A DNA stretch of 64,000 nucleotides from Anaerolineales bacterium (GCA_019637755.1 JAHBVC010000001.1:682001-746000); one strand, 5' to 3'; counted from the first letter of the stretch, positions 9,405 to 18,298 are shown. The notes: generated from the letters alone by a model not told the origin. Translations and numbers: made by a program.

Positions 9405-11048
9405 CTACTTAGTGAGGATGTCCGCGGCCAGCTCCAACGTAGCGCCGGACTTTTCGGCGGCGGCGCGCACGAAGGCGGCGAACAGCGGATGTGGGCGCGT
9501 GGGGCGCGAGAGGAACTCAGGATGGAACTGGGTGCCGAGCATATACGGGTGCTCGGCGACCTCGATGATCTCGACGAGGCGGTCATCCGGCGAGGTGCCG
9601 GAGAAGCGCATGCCGTGCTCGGCAAAGGCTTCGCGGGCGGTGTTGTTGAACTCATAGCGGTGGCGGTGGCGCTCCTCGACGACCGGCTGGCCGTAGGCGG
9701 CGGCGGCCACGCTGCCGGGCTGCAGCTGGCAGGGGTACACGCCGAGGCGCATGGTGGCGCCCTTTTCGGCGATGCCACGCTGGTCAGGCATGAGGTCGAT
9801 CACAGGATACGGCGAGGCCGGGTCAAACTCGGTCGAATTGGCCTCGCTGTAGCCGAGCACGTTGCGGGCAAACTCAATGGCCATGATTTGCATGCCGAGG
9901 CACAGGCCGAAGTACGGCACGTTGTTTTCGCGGGCGTACTTGGCAGCGGCAATCTTGCCCTCGATGCCGCGGCTGTCGAAGCCTCCGGGCACCAGGATGC
10001 CGTCAGCGGCATGGATCTCATCCCAGCCGCGGCCCTTCTCTACTTCACTGGCATGCACCCAGTCAATTTCAACCTCAACACCGAGGGCGAGGCCGGCGTG
10101 CACGAGGGCCTCTTTGACGCTGAGGTAGGCATCATGCAGCTCCACGTACTTGCCCACCAGGGCGATGCGCACGGTGGGCTTGTCTTTGTGGGCCGACTTG
10201 CTGATGGCCTCCCAGGCGGTGAGGTCTGGCTTGTGGCGCGCTTGCAAGCCGAGCGTATCGACGATGTAGTCGGCCACGCCCAGGCGCTCAAGCAGCAGCG
10301 GAATCTCGTACATGACGTCAATGGTGGGCACCGGCACCACGCCGCGGCGGTCGACATCGCAGAACTTGGCAATCTTCTCGGTGAGGTCCGGCGTGATGGT
10401 CTTGTCGGCGCGGGCGATAATCATTTGCGGCGAGATACCGAGCGAACGCAGCTCACGCACGGAGTGCTGGGTGGGCTTGGTCTTGAGCTCGTTGGTGGCG
10501 CCGATGTGTGGCAGCCAAGTGGTGTGGATGTAGAAGACGTTCTCGCGTCCGACATCGGAGCGGATTTGGCGCAGCGCTTCGATGAAGGGCAGCGACTCGA
10601 TGTCGCCGACGGTGCCGCCGACCTCGACAAGGACGATTTCGGCTCCGGTGCTCTCAGGCACCATGCCGACGCGGCGCTTGATCTCATCCGTGATCTGTGG
10701 GATGACCTGGATGGTGCCGCCCAGGTAGTCGCCGCGGCGTTCCTTGGCGATGACTTCGGCATACACCTGGCCGGTGGTGAGGGTGCTGACCTTGGAGAGG
10801 TTGATATCTACGAAGCGCTCGTAATGGCCGAGGTCGAGATCGGTCTCGGAGCCGTCATTGAGCACAAAGACTTCGCCGTGCTGGTAGGGGCTCATCGTCC
10901 CGGGGTCTACGTTGATGTAGGGGTCGAGCTTCTGCACGGCGACACTGAAGCCACGCTCTTTGAGGAGGCGCCCAATGGCGGCAGTGGTGACGCCTTTGCC
11001 AACGGAGCTTACTACGCCCCCGGTAACAAATATGTACTTAATCGTCAT
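9405..11048 (-). CDS. pyrG: CTP synthase
   Basis: The 547-residue enzyme makes CTP from UTP with glutamine as nitrogen donor. The N-terminal amidoligase domain shows the P-loop-like GGVVSSVGKGVT and the DPYINVDPGTMSP substrate motif. The C-terminal class I glutaminase has the nucleophile in FGLCLGMQ and the His-Glu of the triad in QFHPEF. A GAGGAG ribosome site precedes the ATG. The GIY-YIG gene follows on the same strand. Confidence 0.98.
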   Translation of the reverse strand: MTIKYIFVTGGVVSSVGKGVTTAAIGRLLKERGFSVAVQKLDPYINVDPGTMSPYQHGEVFVLNDGSETDLDLGHYERFVDINLSKVSTLTTGQVYAEVIAKERRGDYLGGTIQVIPQITDEIKRRVGMVPESTGAEIVLVEVGGTVGDIESLPFIEALRQIRSDVGRENVFYIHTTWLPHIGATNELKTKPTQHSVRELRSLGISPQMIIARADKTITPDLTEKIAKFCDVDRRGVVPVPTIDVMYEIPLLLERLGVADYIVDTLGLQARHKPDLTAWEAISKSAHKDKPTVRIALVGKYVELHDAYLSVKEALVHAGLALGVEVEIDWVHASEVEKGRGWDEIHAADGILVPGGFDSRGIEGKIAAAKYARENNVPYFGLCLGMQIMAIEFARNVLGYSEANSTEFDPASPYPVIDLMPDQRGIAEKGATMRLGVYPCQLQPGSVAAAAYGQPVVEERHRHRYEFNNTAREAFAEHGMRFSGTSPDDRLVEIIEVAEHPYMLGTQFHPEFLSRPTRPHPLFAAFVRAAAEKSGATLELAADILTK

Positions 11049-11139
11049 GACACGACTCCTCTGGTAAGTGTATTCAAGCTAACGGATGGATGTGGCTAGG
11101 TGTGAGGCAGGGCTAATAAAGTGACGCAAAGTGGAAGAT

Positions 11140-11215
11140 GTGGTGAGAAAGATTCTTCCCTGGTCGAGCGCCGGCGATTCTGGTGTAGATGTACAAACCC
11201 GGTCAGAATGACACG
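11140..11215. repeat. Decayed copy of the intergenic palindromic repeat
   Basis: AAGATTCTTCCCTGG and CCCGGTCAGAATGACAC resemble the right half of the family B unit (GGATTCCTCCC...CGGTCGGAATGACAC). It lies between pyrG and the roadblock gene. Confidence 0.5.
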
Positions 11216-11229
11216 GGGGTGTTAAACGA

Positions 11230-11264
11230 AACGGAGAGGGGTCTTGAAAGAGCCTCTCTCCGTT
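11230..11264 (-). terminator. Intrinsic terminator after the roadblock gene
   Basis: On the minus strand ACGGAGAGAGG pairs with CCTCTCCGT around a loop of about a dozen bases, which can itself pair partly (TCTTTC/GAC). It is followed by TTTCGTTT. It lies 35 bases beyond the roadblock-protein stop codon. Confidence 0.75.
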
Positions 11265-11298
11265 GAGTGGCGATGCAATCGCGGGCGGGGTGCACGCG

Positions 11299-11673
11299 CT
11301 ATGCGACATAAGGCTCCAGTTCGGCGGCGGTGCGCCGCATCTCCAGCAGCATGAGGCCCAGCTTGGCCTCGCTGCGCGCCAGGGTGGTGAGCACCGCATC
11401 CCGCCCAATGGCGGTGAGCAGTACGAGGCCCTCCTCGCCGCGAATGTAGACTTCCTCCATGTTGCCGCGCTGCAACTCCTGGGCAATGCGTTCACCCAGG
11501 CTGAGCATGGCGGCGCTCATGGCGGCCACGCGTTCTTCTTCTACGTTGGAGGGGAGATTAGAGGCAAGCGAAAGGCCGTCTGCAGTGACGACGGCCGAGG
11601 CGATGATGTCTGGAGCTGAAGCTTGCAGATCCCGAAGGCGGTTCACAATTTGGGTCGAGCGAGAATCAGACAT
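11299..11673 (-). CDS. Roadblock/LC7-domain protein
   Basis: A 124-residue single-domain protein with the alternating helix/strand pattern of Roadblock/LC7: LRDLQASAPDIIASAVVTADGL, a long helix (ERVAAMSAAMLSLGERIAQEL) and the paired strands EEVYIRGEEGLVLLTAIG. Bacterial members commonly act as GTPase-activating or scaffold partners of small MglA-like GTPases. No GTPase is encoded nearby. The start at 11673 is chosen because the domain begins there and TACAAC ends 7 bases upstream, a near match to the leaderless promoters of this genome. Confidence 0.8.
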   Translation of the reverse strand: MSDSRSTQIVNRLRDLQASAPDIIASAVVTADGLSLASNLPSNVEEERVAAMSAAMLSLGERIAQELQRGNMEEVYIRGEEGLVLLTAIGRDAVLTTLARSEAKLGLMLLEMRRTAAELEPYVA

Positions 11674-11744
11674 AGCAACAGTTGTAAACAATATACCATA
11701 TGAGACATAAAGTATGAAGCAGGAGGGATGAGGATTGGCAATCA

Positions 11745-11786
11745 AAGGCAATTGATTAATCAATTAATCGATTGTCTTTGATTAAC
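11745..11786. repeat. AT-rich ATTAATCGATT repeat
   Basis: Alternating AATTGATTAATCAATTAATC palindromes fill the gap between the exonuclease stop and the roadblock gene's upstream region. It resembles 3325-3388. Confidence 0.55.
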
Positions 11787-12661
11787 TACTGCCAGCGCGT
11801 GACGCGCTCGGCGATGGTTTCGGCACCGAGCTCGGCGAGCAGTTCGCGTAGCTGCGGGTGTGCGCCGCGCCATTCGAGGTCAGCCAGGGTCTGCGGCAGC
11901 GGTACATCGGTGCGCAGGGTAGCCAGCGTGCGGAAGAGCAGCGCATCGGCATGCTGGGCGTGCAGCGTGGCGGCCAGCTTGGCAGCACGAGTTGCGCTGA
12001 GCCCTGGCACCTGCCAGGCGGCGGAGTCTGCCGGAATGTTGTCGATGTTGCCGTAAGCCGCCAGCACGCTGGCGGCGGATTTAGCGCCCCACCCCGGCAG
12101 GCCGGGATAGCCATCGGCCGAGTCGCCGACGAGGGCAAGATAATCGGGGATGCTGGCGGGTAGCACGCCAAACTTGGCGTGCACGGCTTCGGTATCCAGA
12201 ATGAGATCACGGCGGCGATCCCAGGCGGCGATGTTGCCGCCCACCATTTGCATCAAATCCTTATCCGGCGAGCAGAGCAGGATGCGTTCGACGCTTGGCT
12301 CGGGCGCCCAGCGGGCGGCGCCGGCAGCCAGGGCATCGTCTGCCTCGAATTCGATCATGGACCATACCGTTACGCCGAGGGCGGCCACGAGGTCCTCAGC
12401 GATCTGGAACTGGTTCCACAGGTCCGGCTCGATGCCCTCGCCGGTTTTGTAGCCGGTATAGAGGTCATTGCGGAAGGATTCGATGACGTGGTCGAAGGCA
12501 TAGGCCACATGCGTCACGCCGGGCTGCTCGAGCATGGCCATCAGGCTGCGCAGCAGGCCGATGGCGGCGCCAACCTCGCGGCCGTCTGGCGCTTTGCGTG
12601 GCGGCGCGCCGAAGTAGTTGCGGTATAGCTCGTAGGTGCCATCCACCAGGTGTAGTTGCAT
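11786..12661 (-). CDS. 5'-3' exonuclease, FEN/Pol I N-domain type
   Basis: A 291-residue stand-alone 5' nuclease of the PIN/FEN superfamily. Acidic metal ligands are seen in LVDGTYELYR, AFDHVIESFR, FEADDALAAG, CSPDKDLMQ and LVGDSADGYPG. A helix-hairpin-helix region (GLPGWGAKSAASVLAAYG, about 190-207) contacts DNA. Such enzymes remove RNA primers or flaps during replication and repair. The Tyr/Arg arch residues (FRNDLYTGYKTG) are conserved, so activity is likely. It is divergent from the HXXEE protein gene with only 30 bases between the two start codons. Confidence 0.9.
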   Translation of the reverse strand: MQLHLVDGTYELYRNYFGAPPRKAPDGREVGAAIGLLRSLMAMLEQPGVTHVAYAFDHVIESFRNDLYTGYKTGEGIEPDLWNQFQIAEDLVAALGVTVWSMIEFEADDALAAGAARWAPEPSVERILLCSPDKDLMQMVGGNIAAWDRRRDLILDTEAVHAKFGVLPASIPDYLALVGDSADGYPGLPGWGAKSAASVLAAYGNIDNIPADSAAWQVPGLSATRAAKLAATLHAQHADALLFRTLATLRTDVPLPQTLADLEWRGAHPQLRELLAELGAETIAERVTRWQ

Positions 12662-12667
12662 GCCCGC

Positions 12668-12673
12668 ATTCTA
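12668..12673 (-). promoter_or_regulatory. -10 element TAGAAT, leaderless start of the exonuclease gene
   Basis: On the minus strand TAGAAT ends 6 bases before the ATG at 12661. Its -35 region would fall inside the divergent HXXEE gene. Confidence 0.65.
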
Positions 12674-12679
12674 AAGGAT

Positions 12680-12685
12680 TACAAT
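12680..12685 (+). promoter_or_regulatory. -10 element TACAAT, leaderless start of the HXXEE gene
   Basis: TACAAT ends 6 bases before the ATG at 12692. A weak -35-like TTGCAT lies at 12656-12661, inside the exonuclease start. The two divergent -10 boxes are only 6 bases apart. Confidence 0.65.
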
Positions 12686-12691
12686 CCGCGC

Positions 12692-13300
12692 ATGTTGGCA
12701 TTTTTGCGCAAGCACTGGTTTGAGCTTGGCCTGGGGCTGGCGCTTGCTGCGTTTACCGCGGCAAGCCGCGTGGCGAGCCCGCTGGCGAAGCTGTTGTGGC
12801 TCAACCTAGTGGCTTTGTTTTTGCACCAGTTTGAGGAGTACCGCTGGCCGGGCACATTCCCTGGGATGCTCAACACGGTCATGTTCGCCAGCCAGCAACC
12901 CGACCGGTATCCGCTCAACGCCAACTCTGCCATGATTATTAACGTGGGCGTGGGCTGGACAAGCTATCTGCTAGCCGCCCTGGCGGCCGAGCGCGCCATC
13001 TGGCTGGGCATTGCTACCATGCTGGTCTCGTTGGGCAACCTGCTGGCGCATGGCATATTGTTCAATCTACGCGGCAAGCGCTTCTACAACCCCGGCATGC
13101 TTAGCGCACTGGTCTTGTTCGGCCCGCTGGTGGCCGTATTTGGCCAGCGCATCGTTGCGCACGCCGCGGCCAGTGCCAGTGACTGGCTGATTGGCCTTAG
13201 CTTGGGGCTGGTATTGAACATCCTAGGAATTTTTGGCCTGATTGATTGGCTCAAAGACAAGCACAGCCGCTATCGCTTCCCGGCGCGCATGCTGGAGTGA
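12692..13300 (+). CDS. HXXEE-domain membrane protein
   Basis: A 202-residue polytopic protein with about five to six hydrophobic segments. The signature HQFEEY (His45, Glu48, Glu49) is at the end of the second segment, followed further on by conserved HGILFN and NPGM elements. The HXXEE family is a widespread membrane family whose charged His/Glu set suggests metal binding or an enzymatic role, but no function is established. The start follows from the adjacent -10 hexamer. Confidence 0.8.
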   Translation: MLAFLRKHWFELGLGLALAAFTAASRVASPLAKLLWLNLVALFLHQFEEYRWPGTFPGMLNTVMFASQQPDRYPLNANSAMIINVGVGWTSYLLAALAAERAIWLGIATMLVSLGNLLAHGILFNLRGKRFYNPGMLSALVLFGPLVAVFGQRIVAHAAASASDWLIGLSLGLVLNILGIFGLIDWLKDKHSRYRFPARMLE

Positions 13301-13307
13301 ACACCGC

Positions 13308-13313
13308 TACAAT
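13308..13313 (+). promoter_or_regulatory. Possible -10 element TACAAT for the small membrane protein
   Basis: TACAAT lies 29 bases before the ATG at 13343 and would give a short leader containing the ribosome site. Confidence 0.45.
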
Positions 13314-13342
13314 AGCGCTATAGATTGACCTACGGAGGAGCT

Positions 13343-13543
13343 ATGGCAAAGAAGAAACGTTCAAGCAACAAGGGTCTCGTGCTGTCTGCGCCGAAGGAAG
13401 TGACCTGGGTAATTGCAGTGATCATTGGCAGTTTGGGGATCCTGACCCAGCTCGGCGTGCTGTCAGTAGGCATTTCGGCCTTTGGCCTGGTATTGATCGG
13501 CTTTGTGCTGTTGGCAATAGCCACCGCTTTCAAGGGCATCTAG
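13343..13543 (+). CDS. Small membrane protein, two helices
   Basis: A 66-residue protein of unknown function: a Lys/Arg-rich N terminus (AKKKRSSNK), then two hydrophobic helices (about 19-37 and 42-63). GGAGGAG lies 3-9 bases before the ATG, an unusually strong ribosome site, and a dedicated terminator follows 17 bases after the stop. Together these argue for a real, well-expressed gene despite its size. Confidence 0.7.
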   Translation: MAKKKRSSNKGLVLSAPKEVTWVIAVIIGSLGILTQLGVLSVGISAFGLVLIGFVLLAIATAFKGI

Positions 13544-13560
13544 CCCTGTCTTGGCAACAA

Positions 13561-13588
13561 AAAAGCCCAGCCACATGGCTGGGCTTTT
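13561..13588 (+). terminator. Intrinsic terminator
   Basis: AAAAGCCCAGCC and its exact complement GGCTGGGCTTTT surround a 4-base loop directly after the small membrane protein gene. Confidence 0.9.
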
Positions 13589-13597
13589 GCTTTACAC

Positions 13598-14013
13598 CAG
13601 ATTGCTTCGTCGTTCAGCAGCCAGCCGCTTCACGTCCTCGCAATGACAGATGCAGGCGTGCTGCGCCTATTCATTGGCTACCTGATGTGCACAAAGAAGT
13701 ATCGCCCTTCTGCCAGATGTGTAATGTTTGGAACAGATCTTTAACGGATCCCTCCTCGGCCTTACGGCCTCGTTCGGGATGACAAAGAGACCCGGATAAT
13801 CATGACGGCGTAGCATGTTGCGCCCCTACTCGAATATTCGATGCGAAAAAGGGCAACTTTAAAAACAAGAGCAAGATTACTGATACAACTTGTCATTCCG
13901 AGCGTAGCGAGGAATCCGTATTCACTAGTTCTTAGTGCCACATAGATGAGCACCTAGTAGCCATCCTTAACGGATTCCTCCTCGCCGCTACGCGGCTCGT
14001 TCGGAATGACAAA
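13598..14013. repeat. Cluster of solo palindromic repeats
   Basis: The region upstream of pth holds three repeat remnants and no gene. 13598-13640 has GATTGCTTCGTCG...CTCGCAATGACA. 13741-13785 is a right half (ACGGATCCCTCCTCGG...CGTTCGGGATGACA). 13888-14013 is a full shortened unit whose ends GTCATTCCGAGCG and CGTTCGGAATGAC are inverted, with GAGGAATCC and GGATTCCTC inside. Confidence 0.8.
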
Positions 14014-14120
14014 AGGGCGCAGCATGCTGCGGCCCTATAAGCCTATTGCCAGGAAATCCTATAGGCGAATTCAGGCAAGCGCGGATTTGAGAACAAAAAT
14101 GCTAAAATAGCGTCATTCAC

Positions 14121-14172
14121 AACCACCCCAGCATAGGCTGCGGTGGTAAGCCGCATTTAAAATGCGGCTTTT
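14121..14172 (+). promoter_or_regulatory. Two-hairpin leader with terminator upstream of pth-mfd
   Basis: An ACCACC/GGTGGT stem extended by CAGC/GCTG around a 4-base loop is followed at once by AAGCCGCATTT/AAATGCGGCTT and a TTTT tract. The second hairpin has the form of an intrinsic terminator. A TAAAAT at 14102-14107 could be the -10 of the transcript. It is either a tiny RNA with its own terminator or an attenuator of the pth-mfd operon; which one cannot be told. Confidence 0.55.
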
Positions 14173-14234
14173 AGGCGTTTTGATGTGCTTTTGATTGTAA
14201 AGAGCAGGTAGAAACGCCCGCAAAACGAGGATAC

Positions 14235-14843
14235 ATGTTTCGAAAGCGCACAAAAGACACAGAGAGCGGCAACCCGCCCTTCTTGATCGTCGGTTTGGGG
14301 AACCCCGGGCCGGAGTACCGCGAAAACCGCCACAATGCCGGTTTCATGGCGGTGGAGAAGCTGGCCGAGGATCTGGGCGTCAAGTTTGCCAAGGTGCAGA
14401 ACGAGGCGATGGTGGCGCAGGCTGGCACTGGCGAAGGGCGCATTGTGCTGGCCAAGCCGCGCACCTTTATGAATAACTCCGGCGTCTCGGTAAGCCAGTT
14501 GGTGCGCTTCTACAAGGTGCCGCTCGAAAAGCTGCTGGTGGCTTTCGACGATGTAGACCTGCCCTTTGAAACGCTGCGTCTGCGAGCGGAAGGCAGCTCC
14601 GGAGGACAGAACGGCATGAAGTCGATCATCCAAAAATTGGGCTCGCAGGAGTTTGCGCGTCTGCGCATTGGCGTCGGCCGCCCCAAGGGGCGCATGAGCA
14701 CGCCCAACCATGTACTGCAAGACTTCTCGCGCAGCGAGCAGCAGGCGTTGCCCTTCGTGCTCAAGCGCGCCAGTGACGCCATGCAAACCTTCGTGAGCGA
14801 AGGCATTGTGACGGCGATGAACAAGTTCAACGGCGGCGAATGA
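14235..14843 (+). CDS. pth: Peptidyl-tRNA hydrolase
   Basis: The 202-residue enzyme recycles peptidyl-tRNA that drops off ribosomes. The family's GLGNPGPEYRENRHNAGF block carries the catalytic His; the Asp partner is in FDDVDLPF, and GSSGGQNGMKSII and RLRIGVGRP follow. A short N-terminal extension (about 17 residues) precedes the first strand. GAGGA lies before the ATG. Its last 4 bases (ATGA) overlap the mfd start, so translation is coupled. Confidence 0.97.
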   Translation: MFRKRTKDTESGNPPFLIVGLGNPGPEYRENRHNAGFMAVEKLAEDLGVKFAKVQNEAMVAQAGTGEGRIVLAKPRTFMNNSGVSVSQLVRFYKVPLEKLLVAFDDVDLPFETLRLRAEGSSGGQNGMKSIIQKLGSQEFARLRIGVGRPKGRMSTPNHVLQDFSRSEQQALPFVLKRASDAMQTFVSEGIVTAMNKFNGGE

Positions 14844-17800
14844 GCGAATTGCTGCAGCGCATCCAACGCCAGCCGGCTTTCCAGCAGCTGCTGGCGAATA
14901 GCCGTGACGGCGGCCCCCTAGCGGGCAACAGCCCGCTACAACTGGGGCTGATGCGTTCGGCGCGCCTGCCGCTGGCGGCCGCCTTGGCAGCGGCCAGCGG
15001 GCGCACGGTGCTGCTGCTGACCCACCGGCGTGACCGCGCCCTAGCCCACTTTGAGGAACTCGCTTTCTGGGTGCCCACACTGGAACGCCTGTACTTCCCC
15101 GAACCCAGCTCGCTGTTCTATGAGAATGCACCGTGGAGCGAAACAGCGCGGCGCGAACGCCTGGCCGCGCTGGCGCGCTTGGCCTTGCCGGCAGAGGGCG
15201 CGCCCGTCTTTCTAACGGTCAGCGCACGCGCGCTGATGTCACGCACGCTGCCACCCGCCGAGTTTGCCGCGGCGGCGCAACGCCTGCAGCGCGGGGCGCG
15301 TAGCCAGCCAGCCGAGCTGGCGGCGCAGTTGGCGCGCCTGGGCTACGAGGCGGCACAGAACGTGATCGCCCCCGGGCAGTTTGCACGCCGCGGTGGCATC
15401 TTGGATCTGTGGCCGATGCAAGACGAGCTGCCGGCGCGCCTGGAATACTTTGGCGATGAGCTGGACAGCCTGCGCCGTTTCGACCCGGCCACGCAGCGCA
15501 CGATCAACGCAATTGACGAGCTGCTGATCCCGCCGGCGCGCGAGTTCGTTCTCGGCGAAAGCCTGCCTGAGGGGCTGGAAGCGCGCGCCCTCACCGAGTT
15601 TCATCTTCCGCTACTGCACCCTGAACCCGCTGGCCTGCTGGACTATCTGCCCGCGGATGCGCTGATCCTTGTGGATGATCTGGACGCGCTGCGCGAGCAG
15701 ATCAGCGAGCTGGAGACCCAGGCGCTACAGTTGCGCACCGAGAACCTGGCCGCTGGCACGCTGGCGGTGGACTACCCTGCCCCGTATCTCTCACTCTCTG
15801 AGCTGGAAGAGCTGCTGGCTGAGCGCACCCTGATCGAGCTCGGCCCCACCCTGCCCATCGAAGACGCACATACGGTGAGCGGCATGTTCCGCCCCGGGCC
15901 ACGCTTTGGCGGCCAGCTCAAGCCGATGCTGGATCAGGTGGAACGCTACCTGGACGCGGGCGATGAGGTGCTCATCGTCTCACGCCAAACGCCGCGCCTC
16001 AACGATATGTGGGCCGAGCGCAACTACGGCACCGGCAACCTGGCCGACCCGCAGTTTGCCGAGGGCAGCCTGGCCGAGGGCTGGAGCCTGGAGGCACCAG
16101 GCTGGAGCCTGGGTGCGGCGGGAGCGAAGGAGCCGCGCCTGCACCTGCTCACAGATGGCGAGATCTTTGGCTGGGAGCGCCCGCAAGCGCGCCGCCAGCC
16201 GCGCGCCGAGAGCCAGGCGCCTGAGGCTGGCTATGTAGACCTGCAGAATGAAGAGCTGGTGGTGCACATTGACCACGGCATCGGTATCTTCCGCGGACTG
16301 GTGGAAGCCAAGATCGAAGGCAACACGCGTGAATTCTTGCGCGTGGAATACGCCGGCGGGGATCAGCTGTATGTACCCGTACACCAGGCTGACCGGCTGA
16401 GCCGCTACATTGGCTCACGCGGCGAGACGCCCACGTTGAACCGCCTGGGCGGCCAGGAATGGCGCACCACCAAATCACGCGTGCGCCGGGCGGTGGAAGC
16501 CATCGCCGAAGACTTGCTGGAGCTGTACGCCAAGCGCGAGATGGCGCAAGGACACGCCTTCCCGCCGGATTCACCCTGGCAGTATGAGTTGGAAGCCAGC
16601 TTCCCCTACGTGGAAACTGAAGACCAACTGCGTGTGCTGGCCGAGGTGAAGGAAGATATGCAAAACCTGCGCCCGATGGACCGCCTGGTGTGCGGTGATG
16701 CAGGCTACGGCAAGACCGAGATTGCGCTGCGGGCGGCCTTCAAGGCGGTGATGGACGGCAAGCAGGTGGCCATGCTGGTGCCCACTACCGTGCTGGCACA
16801 GCAACACTACGAGACCTTCCGCCAACGGTTGGCGGCCTTCCCGGTGCGCATCGAGATGCTCTCGCGCTTTAGAGATGCCAAGCAGCAGCAGGACACCATT
16901 CGCAAACTGGCAGCGGGCGAGATGGACATTGTCATCGGCACGCACCGCCTGGTGCAGGCCGACGTCAAGTTCAAAGACCTCGGCCTGGTCATCATCGATG
17001 AAGAGCAACGCTTCGGCGTGGCGCACAAGGAGCACCTCAAGAAGCTGCGTACCGAAGTGGACGTGCTGACGATGACAGCAACACCCATCCCACGCACGCT
17101 GTACATGGCGCTAACCGGGGTACGTGACATCTCGACCATCAGCACCCCGCCAGAGGAGCGCCTGCCGATCGTCACCCACGTTGGCCCGTACTCTGAGCAA
17201 CTGGTGCGGCGCGCCGTGTTGCGTGAGCTGGACCGCGGCGGCCAGATCTTCTTTGTGCACAACCGTGTGCACAGTATTGAGGCGATGCGCGCACATTTGC
17301 AGCGCGTAGTGCCTGAAGTGCGTATTGGCGTGGCGCACGGCCAGATGGCCGAGGGCCAACTGGCGGCGCGCATGAACGAGTTCTCGCGCGGCGAGATCGA
17401 TCTGCTGCTGACCACCACCATCATCGAATCCGGTCTGGATATTCCCAACGCCAACACGCTCATCGTAGACCGGGCGGATGCCTTCGGCCTGGCGCAGCTG
17501 TACCAGCTGCGCGGGCGCGTGGGCCGCGGCGCGCAACGCGCCTATGCCTACTTCTTCCGCCATGCGGAGAACGGGCTGACCGACGAAGGCCGCCAGCGCC
17601 TGGAAACGATTGCCGAGAATACGCAGCACGGCGCGGGCTTCTCCGTGGCGATGCGTGACCTCGAAATTCGTGGCGCCGGCGACCTGCTGGGCGTGCGCCA
17701 GCACGGGCTGATCGCCTCGGTGGGCTTCCATTTGTATACGCGCCTGCTCTCCAAGGCGGTGGATGACATTAAACGTGCTGGCGGCTTTGGCGCTGAGGCC

Positions 17801-18298
17801 GGTGCACTGAGCGTGACTTTGTATCACCCGCTGATCAACGTAGACCTGCCCATCGAGGTGGGCATTCCGGCCAACTATGTCAGCGATAAGGCCATGCGCC
17901 TAAAGCTGTACCGCCGCCTGGCCGATATTCACGATGTGAGCGAGATCGAGGCGCTGAAGGAAGAGTTCCGTGACCGCTTTGGCCCGCCACCCGCAGAAGT
18001 GCAGAACCTGCTGTTCCAACTGCAGGTGCGCGTACTGGCGGAGCGCACCGGGCTTACGACAATTAACGTTGAAAACAAACAGCTGGCGCTGCGCTTCCCG
18101 CCGCCACGCAAAAAAGATAAACCGATGGAATTCGGCGCGCTGCCCGCGGGCACGCGCACCAGCAAGAACACGGTGTGGCTCAACAACCTGGACTCGGTAG
18201 ATTGGCGGCAGCGCTTGCTGAGCCTGCTGGAGGCGCTGGTGGAGCAGCACGCTCTGCGGGCGCTGGTGCGCCAAGAGCCGCACGAACAAGCGCAATAA
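14840..18298 (+). CDS. mfd: Transcription-repair coupling factor
   Basis: A 1152-residue Mfd that removes stalled RNA polymerase and recruits UvrA. In order: UvrB-like N-terminal region (with the GGILDLWP element), RNA-polymerase-interacting module (VVHIDHGIGIFRGLV, about 470-485), RecG-like helicase domains with Walker A GDAGYGKTE, the DEEQRFG box, TATPIPRTL, and the translocation motif region DIPNANTLIVDR...LYQLRGRVGR, then the TRCF C-terminal domain. All seven helicase motifs appear intact. It is coupled to pth, a common bacterial arrangement, and ends at a bidirectional terminator. Confidence 0.98.
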   Translation: MSELLQRIQRQPAFQQLLANSRDGGPLAGNSPLQLGLMRSARLPLAAALAAASGRTVLLLTHRRDRALAHFEELAFWVPTLERLYFPEPSSLFYENAPWSETARRERLAALARLALPAEGAPVFLTVSARALMSRTLPPAEFAAAAQRLQRGARSQPAELAAQLARLGYEAAQNVIAPGQFARRGGILDLWPMQDELPARLEYFGDELDSLRRFDPATQRTINAIDELLIPPAREFVLGESLPEGLEARALTEFHLPLLHPEPAGLLDYLPADALILVDDLDALREQISELETQALQLRTENLAAGTLAVDYPAPYLSLSELEELLAERTLIELGPTLPIEDAHTVSGMFRPGPRFGGQLKPMLDQVERYLDAGDEVLIVSRQTPRLNDMWAERNYGTGNLADPQFAEGSLAEGWSLEAPGWSLGAAGAKEPRLHLLTDGEIFGWERPQARRQPRAESQAPEAGYVDLQNEELVVHIDHGIGIFRGLVEAKIEGNTREFLRVEYAGGDQLYVPVHQADRLSRYIGSRGETPTLNRLGGQEWRTTKSRVRRAVEAIAEDLLELYAKREMAQGHAFPPDSPWQYELEASFPYVETEDQLRVLAEVKEDMQNLRPMDRLVCGDAGYGKTEIALRAAFKAVMDGKQVAMLVPTTVLAQQHYETFRQRLAAFPVRIEMLSRFRDAKQQQDTIRKLAAGEMDIVIGTHRLVQADVKFKDLGLVIIDEEQRFGVAHKEHLKKLRTEVDVLTMTATPIPRTLYMALTGVRDISTISTPPEERLPIVTHVGPYSEQLVRRAVLRELDRGGQIFFVHNRVHSIEAMRAHLQRVVPEVRIGVAHGQMAEGQLAARMNEFSRGEIDLLLTTTIIESGLDIPNANTLIVDRADAFGLAQLYQLRGRVGRGAQRAYAYFFRHAENGLTDEGRQRLETIAENTQHGAGFSVAMRDLEIRGAGDLLGVRQHGLIASVGFHLYTRLLSKAVDDIKRAGGFGAEAGALSVTLYHPLINVDLPIEVGIPANYVSDKAMRLKLYRRLADIHDVSEIEALKEEFRDRFGPPPAEVQNLLFQLQVRVLAERTGLTTINVENKQLALRFPPPRKKDKPMEFGALPAGTRTSKNTVWLNNLDSVDWRQRLLSLLEALVEQHALRALVRQEPHEQAQ

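Noticed and set aside
9329-9778. Minus-strand Ser/Pro/Ala-rich frame overlapping the pyrG 3' end
   Set aside because: It is an out-of-frame reading of pyrG on the same strand with low-complexity content and no domain.
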